A stretch of 64,000 nucleotides of DNA from Rhodosorus marinus (Eukaryota > Rhodophyta > Stylonematophyceae > Stylonematales > Stylonemataceae). The translations under genes were made by a program, and so were the position numbers. Shown here piece after piece: positions 1 through 11,562 of the stretch; positions within the stretch are counted from its first letter, which is position 1; each line of letters begins with the position of its first letter. Where the stretch lies: the NCBI GenBank assembly GCA_029953675.1, contig JAMWBK010000006.1, positions 1,612,001-1,676,000 of the forward strand, read 5' to 3'. Under the pieces are notes generated by a model. That model saw nothing but the letters and a program-made list of their open reading frames with translations, was not told the origin of the DNA and searched no databases.

Positions 1-2000
1 CAGCTATCGGTGCTACTAGATTCAAAACCTCACTGAGCCTAATCATTCCGTTAAGCTTCACCTCAAGCAATGGGAACACGCTTCGAGCAGTGTTCGTATA
101 CTGAGAACTGCTCCAACTTAACGACTCAACAAATACTCTCATGTGTTGCATCAGGCTGCATAAAGATTTGTCGTTTCGCCGGAGCCTATTCTTCAACTCC
201 TCGATAATCAAGGGATCTTGCGGCCCACCTGTTGGCGGGGATAGGACGCAAAACTCAGTTGCCGAAGACGATTGTGGGAAAGCGGGAAGGAAGATGCAAA
301 TTCTGCACATCTACCTCGGTGACCAAAGCCGTTGACTTGACTGTTCGTTTCTATCATGCGATTTGCGAGTAAAGATATGACATCCGCCAGTGCTTCACAT
401 ATTGGTCGCATGTACTCGCCTTTAGAATTAAGCCTTAGAGCGCGAGAGCTCAGCCCTTGCGCGTAGGTCAGAATACGCTCGTCAACCTGATCATCACCGC
501 CCAGCACCATTTTTCGAAGTCGCTGAATCCACATAGGCAACGAATCGTAGCATTCTCCCATAGACAATTGTAAGTCGAGGCAATGCTCTCGTATTCCGGC
601 CGGCGAAGAGAAGTATTCCGAGTTGCGTTCTTCGGTAGTTGGTAAAAACACTCTCCGATTCAGTGAACAAGTAGGAACATATGGGAGTCCTTGTCGCTTC
701 ATCCTACCAAGACCATCAATAAAAGCTGAGCATTGGTCTTTGTACAATGCCCTTCCTTGTGGTGAAAGGTTCTGTACAATTCTGCCAGCCAACAAGACGA
801 CCCCAGCACAGAGACGCGAATTGCACTTGTGGCTGTTGACAAGCAGTATGGACTGACAAAAAAATAACAATTCATTTGTTCAGTAGAGGTCTTTAAGCGG
901 GCTGCAACTGGCAATTCCGAAGACGGCGCCCACGCCATTAACGGAGGACTATATTCACCTCTGGAACTCTCCGCTTGCGACTATGGACATGGTGGCAGCG
1001 TAAAACTTCAAGCGAAGCCTGTGCTACTGATGGACTCCATCCCCACCAAACACCGAGTTTTTCGATATTCGGGATTATTGTTTTATCCCAATCGATGTTG
1101 AGGAACCTCCAATTGTCACGAAGCAGTTGGCCCACAAGCACCCACCCATCATGATCCTCAGGAAGGCGCACTGTACCTGCGCATTAAATATCTTAAGCAG
1201 AACGAAGTCGATCCCACAATAGAAATTCTCTTGATATATGGCTAGGGCTACTCGTCTCACCCGAAACTTCCACAACGCGAGAGAGCGGATCTCTGGTTGT
1301 CAGTGAATAAGATCCGATAGGACCCCAGCTCATAATGACGGTCCATACAAATTTCGAAAACCAGTTTTCCTCTGATGTGGGCTTGCTCCAGCTTCTCTTC
1401 GAGGTCTTCAGCTTTTTGATCACTCTCCCAAGTACCGTCCAGAATCGTTCGCCGAGATCCTCACAAACCTCCCGGACGCGAACTAATAGGGCGAATCCTG
1501 AAAGGTCTCTACCGGAATCGTTTGAGGAACTGCTCGGATAAATGTGCTGTCGCGGGTGGTTGTAGCAAAGTATCAACAGCTCGGCCAAGAGGGACTCGAT
1601 GTAAGAAAAAAGGCTCGCATCGCGGTTGCGGTGCAAAATCAAAAGTGTTCTATGCTGAGAAGAGTATCGGTGCTGTAATTCTGCAACGGTGTATCCATGC
1701 TCTACGAGTGTCCCCGCAACCAACAACCAGCTTCCATTTTCAAAGTCGATTTCGCCTGTTACATATACAACTCCGATCAATTCGTTAGCATCAACCAACA
1801 CAGTCATGTCAACATGGACTAGAGACTGTACCACTTTCTGGAGAGTCCTGCTCCTCAGCGCCAATCTCTCTATTAGAGTTCAAATGTAGTACTATCTCAT
1901 AAGCCCGGCGCCTAGATATCTGATGCTGCCTCCGCCATTCATCATCTCTACAATAACCGAGCCCTTCGTCATCCACGGACTGGTCTACAGCGGCTTTCAT
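1..2000 (-). CDS. Partial multi-exon alpha-helical protein, possibly MMS22L-like
   Basis: The gene runs off the left edge, so its C-terminus is missing. The likely ATG is at 2000-1998; a first exon (MKAAVDQSVDDEG...) can splice across about 94 bp, in phase, into the long frame at about 1880-1320. Further coding blocks lie near 1170-950 and 870-340, and a last block, open to the edge, starts at about 234 after an acceptor of the form ccaacag. The product is leucine-rich and helical, with no catalytic motif. The block with ERFWTVLGRVIKKLK followed by a tryptophan-rich stretch resembles the FW..L....K.L region of the homologous-recombination factor MMS22L, and a later block (AFIDGLGRMKRQGL) fits the same family loosely. 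That identity is a weak inference from pattern memory. The coding status is more secure, because four separate frames join in phase. Exon ends are approximate. Confidence 0.45.
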
Positions 2001-2388
2001 TTCATGTCATCAGCCCCAGCTCACTTCCACGTCAGCTCAGTATCATGAAAAAAGCTGAATGAGGAAAGCTGGACCCCAAAAACAGCAACACTAGTGCCAC
2101 CATGCGCATCGTACAGACCGCCTAAAAGCTTCAAACTCTTTTAGAGGAGTCTAGTCATAAACCCCCCCCCTCGGAAAAATGAAAATAGACCAAAGCTGTA
2201 ACACTTCCAAATTCCACCTTCTCCACGCCCTTATCCCTTCCTCGACCTATTGCCATGTTCAAACCCACCAACTGCGGACTACCCACAACCCGTCACTCCT
2301 CATAAAGACCTGAGAAACAAACAAAAAGTTTCACCCCCCAAAATTTCAAGGGAGTTTTTCATCAAGAAGGAAAACAACTCCATATCGA

Positions 2389-2410
2389 ATATATATATAT
2401 ATATATATAT
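2389..2410. repeat. (AT)11 microsatellite
   Basis: Eleven perfect AT units are followed by an imperfect at-rich tail to about 2437. It lies in the roughly 1-kb spacer between the divergent genes at 2000 (-) and 3036 (+). The rest of that spacer (2001-3035) shows no gene; its last 350 bp form the G/T-rich leader of eL18. Confidence 0.9.
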
Positions 2411-3035
2411 GGACATAGATATATGGATATATATATGTGTTGAGCAAGGAATAATTATAAGCTTTTTCAAATACTTGTACAACTTTTTACGAACACTTCA
2501 CAGTAATTTCCGTTTGACGCGATGTAATGGGGACCAACCGTATGTTGAAAATGTGTCCCTTCCTAACTCTTGGATACAAAGGAGTTTTTATTAACCGTTG
2601 GATAATTTTGATTTGTTAAAAAACGAGGTAGCAAATATAATTGGTTAAAATCAATGTGTTCAATCCAAAAGCCGGGTAGGTGTTGTACTAGGATTCTATT
2701 CGTTGCTGAGAACACGTGTAGAGAATTTGTTGGACTATATTTAGAATTTCCTTTTGCTATTTGTGGCGTAGATTTGGATTTTAATTCCTTAACTTGGAGT
2801 TTCGGCTAGAATTTGCCGCAGCTTTTCGTTTTTTCGTCGGCGTCGTCGAGGCTTTTTGTTTTTCTGGATTATTTTGCGAGGTTTTCTGGACCGGGGATGA
2901 TGAAGGATGGCGAAAATCGATGAATAGAGTGATTCCCGTGGTGAGAGAATGCTCTTCAGGAGAGGGAAGGTCAGTGGGCGAGTGTGGGAGGGGAAAGTGG
3001 TCAGGGACCTTTAGCTCAGAGATTCAGATCTAAAG

Positions 3036-3816
3036 ATGGTAAGTTCAGATTGAAAACGTTTTGCTTGATCTGTTCTGATGGTTTTGAGCGCCCGGCTGGC
3101 GGGCGGGGAGTATTTGCCGATGTGGGAGGTTTTCTAAATGGGTTTTGGCTTTGCCTTGCGTCGTTTTTCCGTAGGGTATTGATATCGAGGCAGGAGGAAG
3201 GCTGAAGAAGGCGAGGAGGGATTCTCCGCGGAGTGAGAATCCCTACGTCCGGTTGCTCGTCAAACTGTACAGGTTTTTGGCAAGGAGGACGGACGCCAAG
3301 TTTAACAAGGTTGTGCTTAGAAGGTTGTTTATGTCCAGGACAAATCGCCCCCCGATTTCGCTTTCCAGAGTTGCGAGGTAAGAAATTGTTTTAAGATGGT
3401 TGCAGCAAGTATCCGGTCGTTGTAGATCCTGAACAAAGGGCGGGTCGGGTTACTCTTCTAGGTATATGAAGCCATATGAGGGCAAGACAGCGGTTATTGT
3501 AGGAAAGGTTCTCGATGACGAGCGTCTTTTGGATGTGCCGAAGCTTTCTGTGTGTGCGTTAGCAGTAACTGAGACTGCTAGGGCCCGAATTGAGAAGTCC
3601 GGAGGTGAAGTTATTACCTTCGATCAGTTGGCCCTGAGGTCCCCAACCGGTGAGAGCACTATGCTTCTGCGTGGAAGGAAGCATCAAAGAGAAGTATACC
3701 GTCATTTCTTCGGTGTTGCCAAGAACGTCAAGCCGTACGTTCGTGCAAAGGGACGAAAGTTCGAGAGTGCTCGAGGACGAAGAGCAAGCCGAGGTTACAA
3801 GAAGAAGTCCGCGTAA
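3036..3816 (+). CDS. RPL18: 60S ribosomal protein eL18
   Basis: Cytosolic large-subunit ribosomal protein. Three exons are clear: 3036-3038 (only the ATG), 3175-3377 and 3462-3816, with GT-AG introns of 136 and 84 bp whose phases fit exactly. The product starts [16 protein letters not shown] and carries the family blocks [60 protein letters not shown] and the C-terminal [20 protein letters not shown], close in length (about 188 aa) to animal and plant eL18. The start is fixed because the frame after the first intron has no other Met before the conserved N-terminus. The gene is preceded by a G/T-rich leader. An initiator codon split from the body by an intron is known in ribosomal protein genes and often carries promoter or enhancer elements, but that role is not tested here. 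Confidence 0.97.
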
Positions 3817-5676
3817 TTTTTGCGGCGATCATAGTCGAAGTACTTTTGAATGCCGGCGGTACCTAATTTTTTTTACAAGCTCTATTCTGTTAAAGATCCT
3901 TCAGCCTATTTGGTGAATAAATCTAGAAGCCAAGCTGACCCGCGATATCGTGAGTGTGATGTTTCCTCGCCTCTTGTGTTTTTGATTTTGTTGTCACTCG
4001 GGCAGTCCAAATTCCACAGCTACTGCCTCAGCCTGATTGTCAGAGAAACTTGTTCATCCCTGAACGTACCTTAGAGTACGTTCAAAGCGTTGCCAAAGTC
4101 AACATAACCGTGTAGTGTACCTCAGATACGAGGGCTGTTTCGTAATCGACGACTGTCCGAGATCGGGTGGAGGATCATACAGTTTACTGAATGCAAACTT
4201 CGCGGCGGGCTGTGACAAGCATGAGAATGAATTTCGACTGCTTCATCCTTTTTGAAGATCACGTAGCTCAAGTCCTCGCGTGAGAATGGCACTAGCGCCC
4301 TCGAAATATACCAGCGAGAAGTCAGGAACTGTCTGGAGGTGCCAGCCCTCCAATGCTGAACAAGTTTAGGAATCCGCTACGAGCCCAGGACGTGAGCTAT
4401 GGAGATTCTCTTGGCACTCATTCTTTACACTTCGAAGCCATAGACAAGCCGAAGTCCAAAAACAAAAAGCTCATATATCATCTCAACGCAACGACCTTAA
4501 GCACTGAATCAAAAAAGATGCTGGCGTCGTGCTGTCTGTTTAAAAGGGGTGCTCAAAACCACAACAGAACCGGAAGAATCAGTCCAGAAAACTAAGAATT
4601 CGTATATGGCACGCCAGTGAAACAGCTCCGCAATCAGCACGACAAACACCCCAAACCATGCGAACCTTCAACCCAACAACTGAGCCCAGTGCACTATTAG
4701 GGCCACCCCCAAAAGGAAGAGTTTGACGACTGCAAATTGTCGCTGGATCAGTAGACCTGCATACGATGGGGCAAGCATGGTCGCAATGGATCATTGCCTC
4801 TGAGTTTAGAGCAACAAGCTGATGTCCAAAGCCCAGTTGCTAGCCATAGTCAAACGTGCCCTCATAGTTCCCGGAAAGCTCGGACTCTCCTGGTTGGGTG
4901 CCCCCGTTGGCTTTCAAACTATCCGCAGCTCACTGGTTTGCATTTTGCTGCTATTAAACTGGTCTTTCCAATTGTAAAGCAAAATCTATAGAGCAATTCG
5001 AACATGACACAAACCGCGACCCTGTCCAGGAATGACCTTAGTACTAAATACTATCATATATTTTTATTCTTTTGGGCAAAAATGCTTACTAGTACAAACG
5101 TGGCTTCCGGGTGAATTGATTTCAATGTGGAAAAAGGCTTTTTGGAATTGTTAGTTTGGGGAAGAGGATGGGGAGCTATACTTGCTCTAAGAGTTTGGAG
5201 AGGGAAAGGAAGGAAGTTAGTTGGGGTGCTTTGTAAGAGTGTCATAGGCAAACTTTATATAATTTTCCTCGCTTTTCCGTGGGTTTGCTTTTAGTCTGGT
5301 TTTTAGGCTTTGAAGAGGAGCCAGTAGGAGGTGTTGTTTTTTTTCGGGTTGGTTTGGCAGCCGTTTGGGTTTTGGGGGTGAGGGTGGGGGGCCTGGAGTT
5401 CATTCTGGGTTGTGATAGTTTCGGAATTTTGTGAATTTTGCTCTTGGATTAGTCCTGTTTCTTTGGAGGATCTTGTTTTTTTCTGTTGAGGGAAGCATTT
5501 GTAGTTGGATTTTTTCTGCTTTTGTTCTGGGGAGAGGTGGCTTCGTGTACGGACTTTTGGGAGCAGGGGGAGCAAGGTTTTGCAATAAGGGCGGCTGGAG
5601 TTGGATTCTCTACGTGTTTTGGACGCGCTGAGCTCTGGTTTGGTCAGTGCATAGTTAATCGCGGGAGGAGGAAGAG
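3817..5676. other. Spacer between eL18 and TAF12
   Basis: I see no supported gene here. Two adjoining small open frames near 4.58-4.99 kb lack recognisable similarity. From about 5250 to 5676 the top strand becomes strongly G/T-rich (runs such as gggttttggggg), which matches the leader of the downstream TAF12 gene. Confidence 0.6.
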
Positions 5677-6482
5677 ATGCAGGAAGAAAATGGGGCCCGT
5701 CCGGGTGGGATTACAGAAGGTCATATATCTACTGATGCAAAGGAGTTGCTTCCGAGTGAAAAGTGCGTTGAACTATCTCGTCCTGCTCTATATTCTTGTT
5801 CCGTTGAAGCTGTCTCTCTCTGTCATCGAATGTGGAAGTGGAGCAGGATCTCTCCATGTTCACTACTGATTTTCAAATTGCTTGTTTGAATTCGGGCTTG
5901 TAGGTTGAGGGAGCTGCTGAGTGAGGTTGCGCCAGGGGAAATTCTTGATCCAGAAGTGGAGGAGGTGAGAAATTCTTATACCTTAGCGCTCGAACAAGCC
6001 ATTGAGTCCACACCAACCGGAATTCGAGCTGACAGTGATTCGGAGGTTGACATCTTTCAAAATTCTGACCGACCACAATGTTTTCCCATTGCTTTTGGGT
6101 CTCAGTTCCTCCAAGAGCATGCGATAGGTTTTGTGGAAAGCGTAACCGAATTCGCTTGCAGAATTGCGAAGAACCGGGAAAGTGAAACTCTCGAGGCCCA
6201 AGACGTACAGCTCTATCTCGAGAAGACTTGGAACATGCGCATTCCAGGGTATGTAAAGGCTTATTTCTTACTTTTAAATACAATGTCACGCATAGCGTGA
6301 CGGAGTGGGCCCGCGGATAATTGCTAACTATCCTACTCCTCAACCTTTCACCATTGATCAGATATGGAGACGCGCGTAAACCGGTAAGGAGATTCGCTCC
6401 TTCCCCTGCCCACGCGTCACGAATGCAGATGGTGAACAAAGCAAAGATGCAGGCGGCCGCGAATAACGCGAGTAACAAGTAG
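5677..6482 (+). CDS. TAF12: Transcription initiation factor TFIID subunit 12 (histone fold)
   Basis: Component of TFIID and SAGA that pairs through an H2B-like histone fold with TAF4 or ADA1. Four exons join exactly in phase: 5677-5762, 5904-5964, 6106-6248 and 6362-6482, giving 136 aa. The fold begins KLRELLSEVAPGEILDPEVEE, continues FVESVTEFACRIAKNRES, then TLEAQDVQLYLEKTWNMRIPG, and ends with the basic tail containing SRMQMVNKAKMQ, all in the order seen in human TAF12. The protein is shorter than animal TAF12, having only a 28-residue N-terminal leader before the fold. The ATG at 5677 is the first in frame and follows a G/T-rich leader. Identity rests on the linear histone-fold signature, in particular the TLE..DVQ..LE..WN..IPG block. 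Confidence 0.93.
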
Positions 6483-6577
6483 GCGATTGGGGAGTTAAGA
6501 TTCTGTAAAGGTTGTCATCGAACACGCATGAAATCTGCGCTTGGCAAACACGTTCGATCACAAGCCATTAAGAGCAC

Positions 6578-8512
6578 TTATCTCCGCCGTCTCTTCGGTT
6601 TGGGTTTTGAGCCCCTGTGATGATCAGCGTTATTTGCTTCGCCTTCCATGCTGGACATCCGCTTCCCTCGCTTGGAGGACGTGAACTCCCGCATTTCAAA
6701 CGCCGCAAGCCTCTGGGCCTCTGAGATTCGCCTGAGCGGAAGAAGAACGAGGAAACACGGGCTTGAGTAACAAATAACAACTCGCTGGGATGAGAATCCC
6801 ACTCAAATTAAACAATCGAAGACATAGAACTAGCCGCCCATGGACCACTTCGTCATCAATCCTTTCACAGTCACAGCTTACTCCTGGAGCATTAGAACAA
6901 TGCTAGACTCCGCCTTGTACTCATCTAGTTTCTTTCCAATCAACTGCTCAACTTTTTGATACAACTCGACGTCGTACTGGCTCACTAAACTTATAGCTCG
7001 ACCAGCTCTACCGGCTCTCGCTGTTCTTCCAACCCTATGGACATAGTCCTGCGAGAGCAAGCACGGGCACGCTGAGGCCACCTTTGAATTGCATATTTGT
7101 CGATATATATAGGGATTAATTGCGCACCTTTCCGTGCATAGGGATATCGTAGTTCACTACAAGGTCCACAGAAGGAATATCCAGACCCCTCGCGGCGACA
7201 TCGGTGGCAATCAGTATGTTCCTCTCCTTCGCCTTGAACTTGTGCAAGGCTCCCAGCCGTTTCGGCTGCGTCATTCCTCCGTGAATACAGATCGCCTCGA
7301 ATCCAAGCTTGCGGAGAACCAACGCAAGCCTCTGACACTCGTTCTGAGTGTCGCAAAACACAATGGTAGAGTTGCCAGCAAACTCGTTCAGAAGAAAGGC
7401 CAAATAGCAGTCCTAAACAGAAAGTAAACCCACGACGGGGAGCAGGGAAAGCATTCCGCTCGTTAGACCAAGGTCAAGTAGAGAGAACGGGACTGTGCTT
7501 TGATGTGGAGCACCACTCTCCTTCTCTCTTTTTCGGACGCTTTCCTGTCCTCACCCACGGAGTCATGGTCGAGCCGGTGCATACAGTGCATCATTGAACT
7601 CTCGAGAGATCTTACCTTGTGCTTTGCCGGGAGGAAGATGTAGTTCTGCACAAGCGTATCCACGGTTGAATACTTGTCTGAAACTTCAACCTTGGCTGGG
7701 TCCGCGAGGGAAGCTCTTTGGAGCTTTCGTACTTTGCTCGTCATCGTTGCCGAGAAGAGGTAAGACCGTCGGTCACGGGGTAGCACAGAGATTACTTTGT
7801 TGATTTCCTTCTCGAAATCCATGTTGAGCAGCCGGTCCTGAGGTGGCGTATGCGGAATTGGTGCAGAGTTTTTCGTAAGAGGAAATTCGCCTTCTGAGAA
7901 TAAAGGCAAACGGTAGCTTTGCATACTGCCTCGTCTAGGATAAGGTAACGGGCTGATCGCAGAGAGAAACCCTTGGTATGCTCGAGGTGGTCTACTAGTC
8001 GGCCAGGAGAGGCGACGATAACGTGTGGACGTTTTGCCAGCGCTACCGCCTGCGAAACCATGTCAATACCTCCCGCTATAGCCACGCTTCTTAGTCCAAT
8101 TTCAGATCCAAGAGCCTTGGGTCAGACAAAAGCATGAAAACCAACTTTCAGGAGGCCGAAGGACTCCAAAATGTTTCGAAGCGCGTCTCACCGCGAACTG
8201 CTCGTGAATCTGGAAAACGAGCTCCCTCGTAGGAGCAATGACAACAGCAAAAGTACCTTTCGGTGTTGGCTTCGTTGTGATCAGGTCATTCAAAACGGGC
8301 AGAGCGAACGCGGCAGTTTTTCCAGACCCGGTCTGTGCCAGGCCGATGATGTCCTTCCCGGTCAGGGCCAACGGAATCGTTTCTCGTTGAATACTCGTTG
8401 GGGCCTTGTAACCCATTCGTTTGCACGCGGAGCAAAGCTCCTCCACCAGCCCTAGAGACTCGAAGGTTACGTCGTCCTCGTTCTTCTCCTCCTCGTCCTT
8501 TGCGTCTTCCAT
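6578..8512 (-). CDS. DDX47: DEAD-box RNA helicase DDX47/Rrp3
   Basis: Nucleolar ATP-dependent RNA helicase required for early pre-rRNA processing of the small subunit. About six exons. The ATG at 8512 opens an acidic leader, followed by the Q motif ([16 protein letters not shown]), motif I AQTGSGKT (residues 59-66), Ia PTRELVFQ, Ib [10 protein letters not shown], the DEAD box split by an intron (LILDEA / DRLLNMDF), SAT, the C-lobe [21 protein letters not shown] and [11 protein letters not shown]. After the helicase core the family-typical [19 protein letters not shown] is joined through a 150-bp intron (6732-6881) to [15 protein letters not shown] and a basic tail ending KPKPKRRRR, as in human DDX47. 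All catalytic motifs are present. Distinction from other DEAD proteins rests on the VELYQ..E.LIGKKL and RISEAQR tail. The leader upstream of the start is A/C-rich on the top strand, that is G/T-rich on the sense strand. Confidence 0.95.
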
Positions 8513-8932
8513 GATTTCTCTCTCGTTTCAGACCAAGGGTCCCACAGAAAGGCACGAAAAGCTAGACAAAAGTGAGACAGAGCGAAAGAAAAAGGAGGCT
8601 CCTCTCTCCAATTCAGAACCAAACCAACCCAAAGCAATAAGCTGCTTATCGCCTCCACTCCTCCTCAAGAGATCCAGGACACCACACAGTAAAGCTTTCC
8701 TTCACCCAACTGCTCCGAAGACTACGGGATTCCGGATGCAGACGCCGACGGTAAAAACGACATATAAAATATAATATAATATTCCAAAGTACAATCTATA
8801 TCTAAATCAATATTAGCAATATTCAATCTTTATATATGTTTATTTCAAAATTAGGAAAATAAATATATCGTAAGTTTAGACAAATTAGTATTATATTGAT
8901 TGAGGGGACATTTAAGAGTGCGTTGACCAATG

Positions 8933-10243
8933 TCACTTGGACTGGTTTGGTATCGCTGGCTGTTGGTTGTTTGTTCGTGGGCCTGATTTGTCCATTCGAG
9001 ATCGGTCTCGTCTGGAATGGAGTGGTTTGATCCCGCGGAGTAGGTCCTCTTCGATTCTGATATCAATCTGATCGATTTTGGTTTTGGTGGATGAGGCCCT
9101 TCCTTCAAGCCTCTGCCTTGCCGATTCGACCCTCTTTTCCCAGAGTTTTTCCTGTTCTCTACTGGCGAGATATGCGGGTGGAGGCCCCGAATGGATTCCA
9201 GTCGGAACCTTCTCGAGGAGTCCAAAGAGGTCTTCTACGAACAGGAACACGTTGGCCCTATTTACCGTATCCGCCCAAGGGATTTCTAACCGAAGGGGTG
9301 AAGAAGCTTCATTCAGGTTTTTGTTCGCCCAGTGAAGGATACGGTTACTCCCATGATTCGTTCGGGACTAGCACTATCGATTCAGTCGCGGAGGCTTACC
9401 TGATTTACACATGTGGATGAACGTGTCGCAAAGTTCATTGTAGCGACTACGCGCTCCAGTGGTACCTCGTAATCCTCCCTGAAGTAGTCCGAGGAGTTGC
9501 TGCGGGCTGGCACTGGGTGACTTCAGCACTGCCCTCAGGGAGAACACAGCGATCGCGGCTGAGACGCTCTTAGGATCTCTCCCTTCCAACAGCGACATTT
9601 TCTTCGCCACAAGCAGGACTTTGTCAAGCATCCAAAGAACCTCAACTTCGGGCGGAGGCTGCAAGCCCACTCCGTCCTCAAGATGCTCTCTTAGCAGAGT
9701 AAGATATCTCCTAACGAGTTCATCTACGCTAGGCGGTGTTGTTTCCACTCCGAGCACGGGTTTCAAGCGTCTAATGGTCCTCAGGATGTTGCCTGCAAAG
9801 ACGTTCGATGCCTTTGCAACATCTTCAACTGTAATCGAAGGATCATGCTGCCTCGCCGCACAGTACACACAAACAGCAGCTCCAACATTGGAATGCCCTT
9901 TCCAACTCTTCCCTATGCACCTCGCAAGCCGCTGAGCTTCAACATTAACCTGAGAGCTGAGCCCCATCGCACTCACCAGCCATTCAGTCCTTTTCAGCGT
10001 CTTACACGGTACGCCATTCCCACTCAAAACTCCCCGAGGAGCGTGCCTACCCCCAATCACAGCAGCGGGTGCACTAGTCCATTCCGCCGGCACAAACTGT
10101 CCATCGGGACTCCAGAACCCCGCACGTTCCCCAAGCTGCGTGGTTCCGGAAGAGTCAACTCGTCCACACCGTACACATACCCTCACATGGCCTTCCTCGT
10201 CATCCTTCACTTCACCGTCGCAAACCTCACACCTTCTGTCCAT
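8933..10243 (-). CDS. Divergent TFIIB-family transcription factor
   Basis: Two exons (10243-9400 and 9285-8933) separated by a 114-bp intron join in phase to give 398 aa. Residues 5-25 form a CxxC...CxxC zinc ribbon (CEVCDGEV ... CVRCGRV). They are followed by two cyclin-like helical regions; the first contains AQRLARCIGKSWKGHSNVG, AAVCVYCAARQ and ITVEDVAKASN, the usual TFIIB/BRF pattern in which a paralogue of the R..K....G.....AA..Y.ACR helix is seen. The second repeat (about residues 160-290) is much weaker. The C-terminal exon adds a charged tail. The family includes TFIIB, BRF1, BRF2, RRN7/TAF1B and plant pBRP, which recruit RNA polymerases I, II or III to promoters. The poor match to canonical TFIIB suggests a BRF2- or Rrn7-like role, but I cannot choose between them. 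Zinc-ribbon identity is secure; the subfamily is not. Confidence 0.75.
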
Positions 10244-11562
10244 GCCGATTTAGGAAAAAGAAGAAAACAAACTCCGGCTACCCCCTGAGCTCCTAGCTGG
10301 CTTGATAAACCTGGTCGGCCTATCCTAAGAATACCAAACGCAGTTAGCGCTGAACTCGCTCGCCCTGCCCACCCTCCTGCAGATCTTCTCACCCAAAGCC
10401 TTACACAACCAAGCTGCCACATCAGAACACCACATCTTCTGACCTCGTTTGGCCAGTGGCGCCTTTGAAGCTAAGCGGAAAAGCCTTTGCTCATCTCGAG
10501 ACCCCTCGAGACCAAAGTGAGTAGTTACAGAAAGAAAGCTATCACGACGTGACGACCCTGTGGAAGCTGACTCGAACCAGCACATTGTACGCACCTTCGA
10601 CATCTCAAAAGCTCCAAGAGCATCGCGGATGGCTGATGTTCTGGCTGTTAGCTTGATCGAATCCTTGTCTCATTACTTGCTTTGGATCGTATTGGAGTAT
10701 TGGTGCTGAGTACATGTATTCGCTATCATCTGTAGGTAGTAGAGTTTTAAGAGCGCAACGGGATTTATGAGCTGTTTTATGTGCTCATCTTGTCTGCACG
10801 CATTCCTCTTGGTACCTTCTTATGATCGTCGTGGTATGCACCTCGGACATCGCTGCAATCTCCAGAGACGAGTAGGATGTGGTAAAAGCCAGGTTCCACA
10901 GGAGACATCGCAAGCAGTCTAACTCGGAGTACTTCCTCGTTTCGTCATTGTTTGCTGCCCCACATAGTAGCATATCAGTTCCACGAGTCAAGGTTAGCAA
11001 GAGTCCCGCTGACAAAGCTCAGGAGCTGTTGTTGGCGTCCAGCTGGGACTTGACGAAGCTTTGGAGCCGTCATTGGAGTCCAGCTAAGGCTTGACAAAGT
11101 TTAGGCATTCCGTCCATCCAGCTTGTTTGTCAAGTCTAACGGCCCAAAACCTTGCTTCGACTCGGGAGAGGATGTCTCAAGGAGATGGTCGCGGGTTGGA
11201 AAGCCTTTCAGGTCTTGCACCGGACAAAGCTAGCTAACCTTCCATCCGCCTACTAAAGCGACGTCATGAGTACCTTCCGGCTACGGTTAACACCATCACG
11301 ATGGTTAAAATTTCTGCTTTCTATACCGTTCAGGTGGTGTGCAACGTTTTACATGTCGGTGTGGAAGAGACCGCCGGCGTGGGAGCGGGGAGGGGAAAAG
11401 CTCGGAGGGCAATGGATAGAGCTATGTAGTGGTAGACAAGACTCGTCAGGTCCATACGATCGTGGTATGTGGATGTAGACGTAGACAGTTCTCATTTGTA
11501 GATCAGGAAGTTTGAGGGTCCGAGCGTTTTCTTAATCTGATTTGTAGTTTGTGGGCTAGGGT
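10244..11562. other. Spacer between TFIIB-like gene and unassigned ORF
   Basis: Nothing recognisable. A 92-codon ATG-started minus-strand frame (10603-10325) and a 76-codon frame (11015-10785) exist, without family features or clear splice partners. The first 180 bp are C-rich on the top strand, as expected for the leader of the minus-strand TFIIB-like gene. Confidence 0.5.

Noticed and set aside
2250..2594. 114-codon plus-strand frame
   Set aside because: It runs through the AT microsatellite (IYIYIYI) and has no family features or leader.
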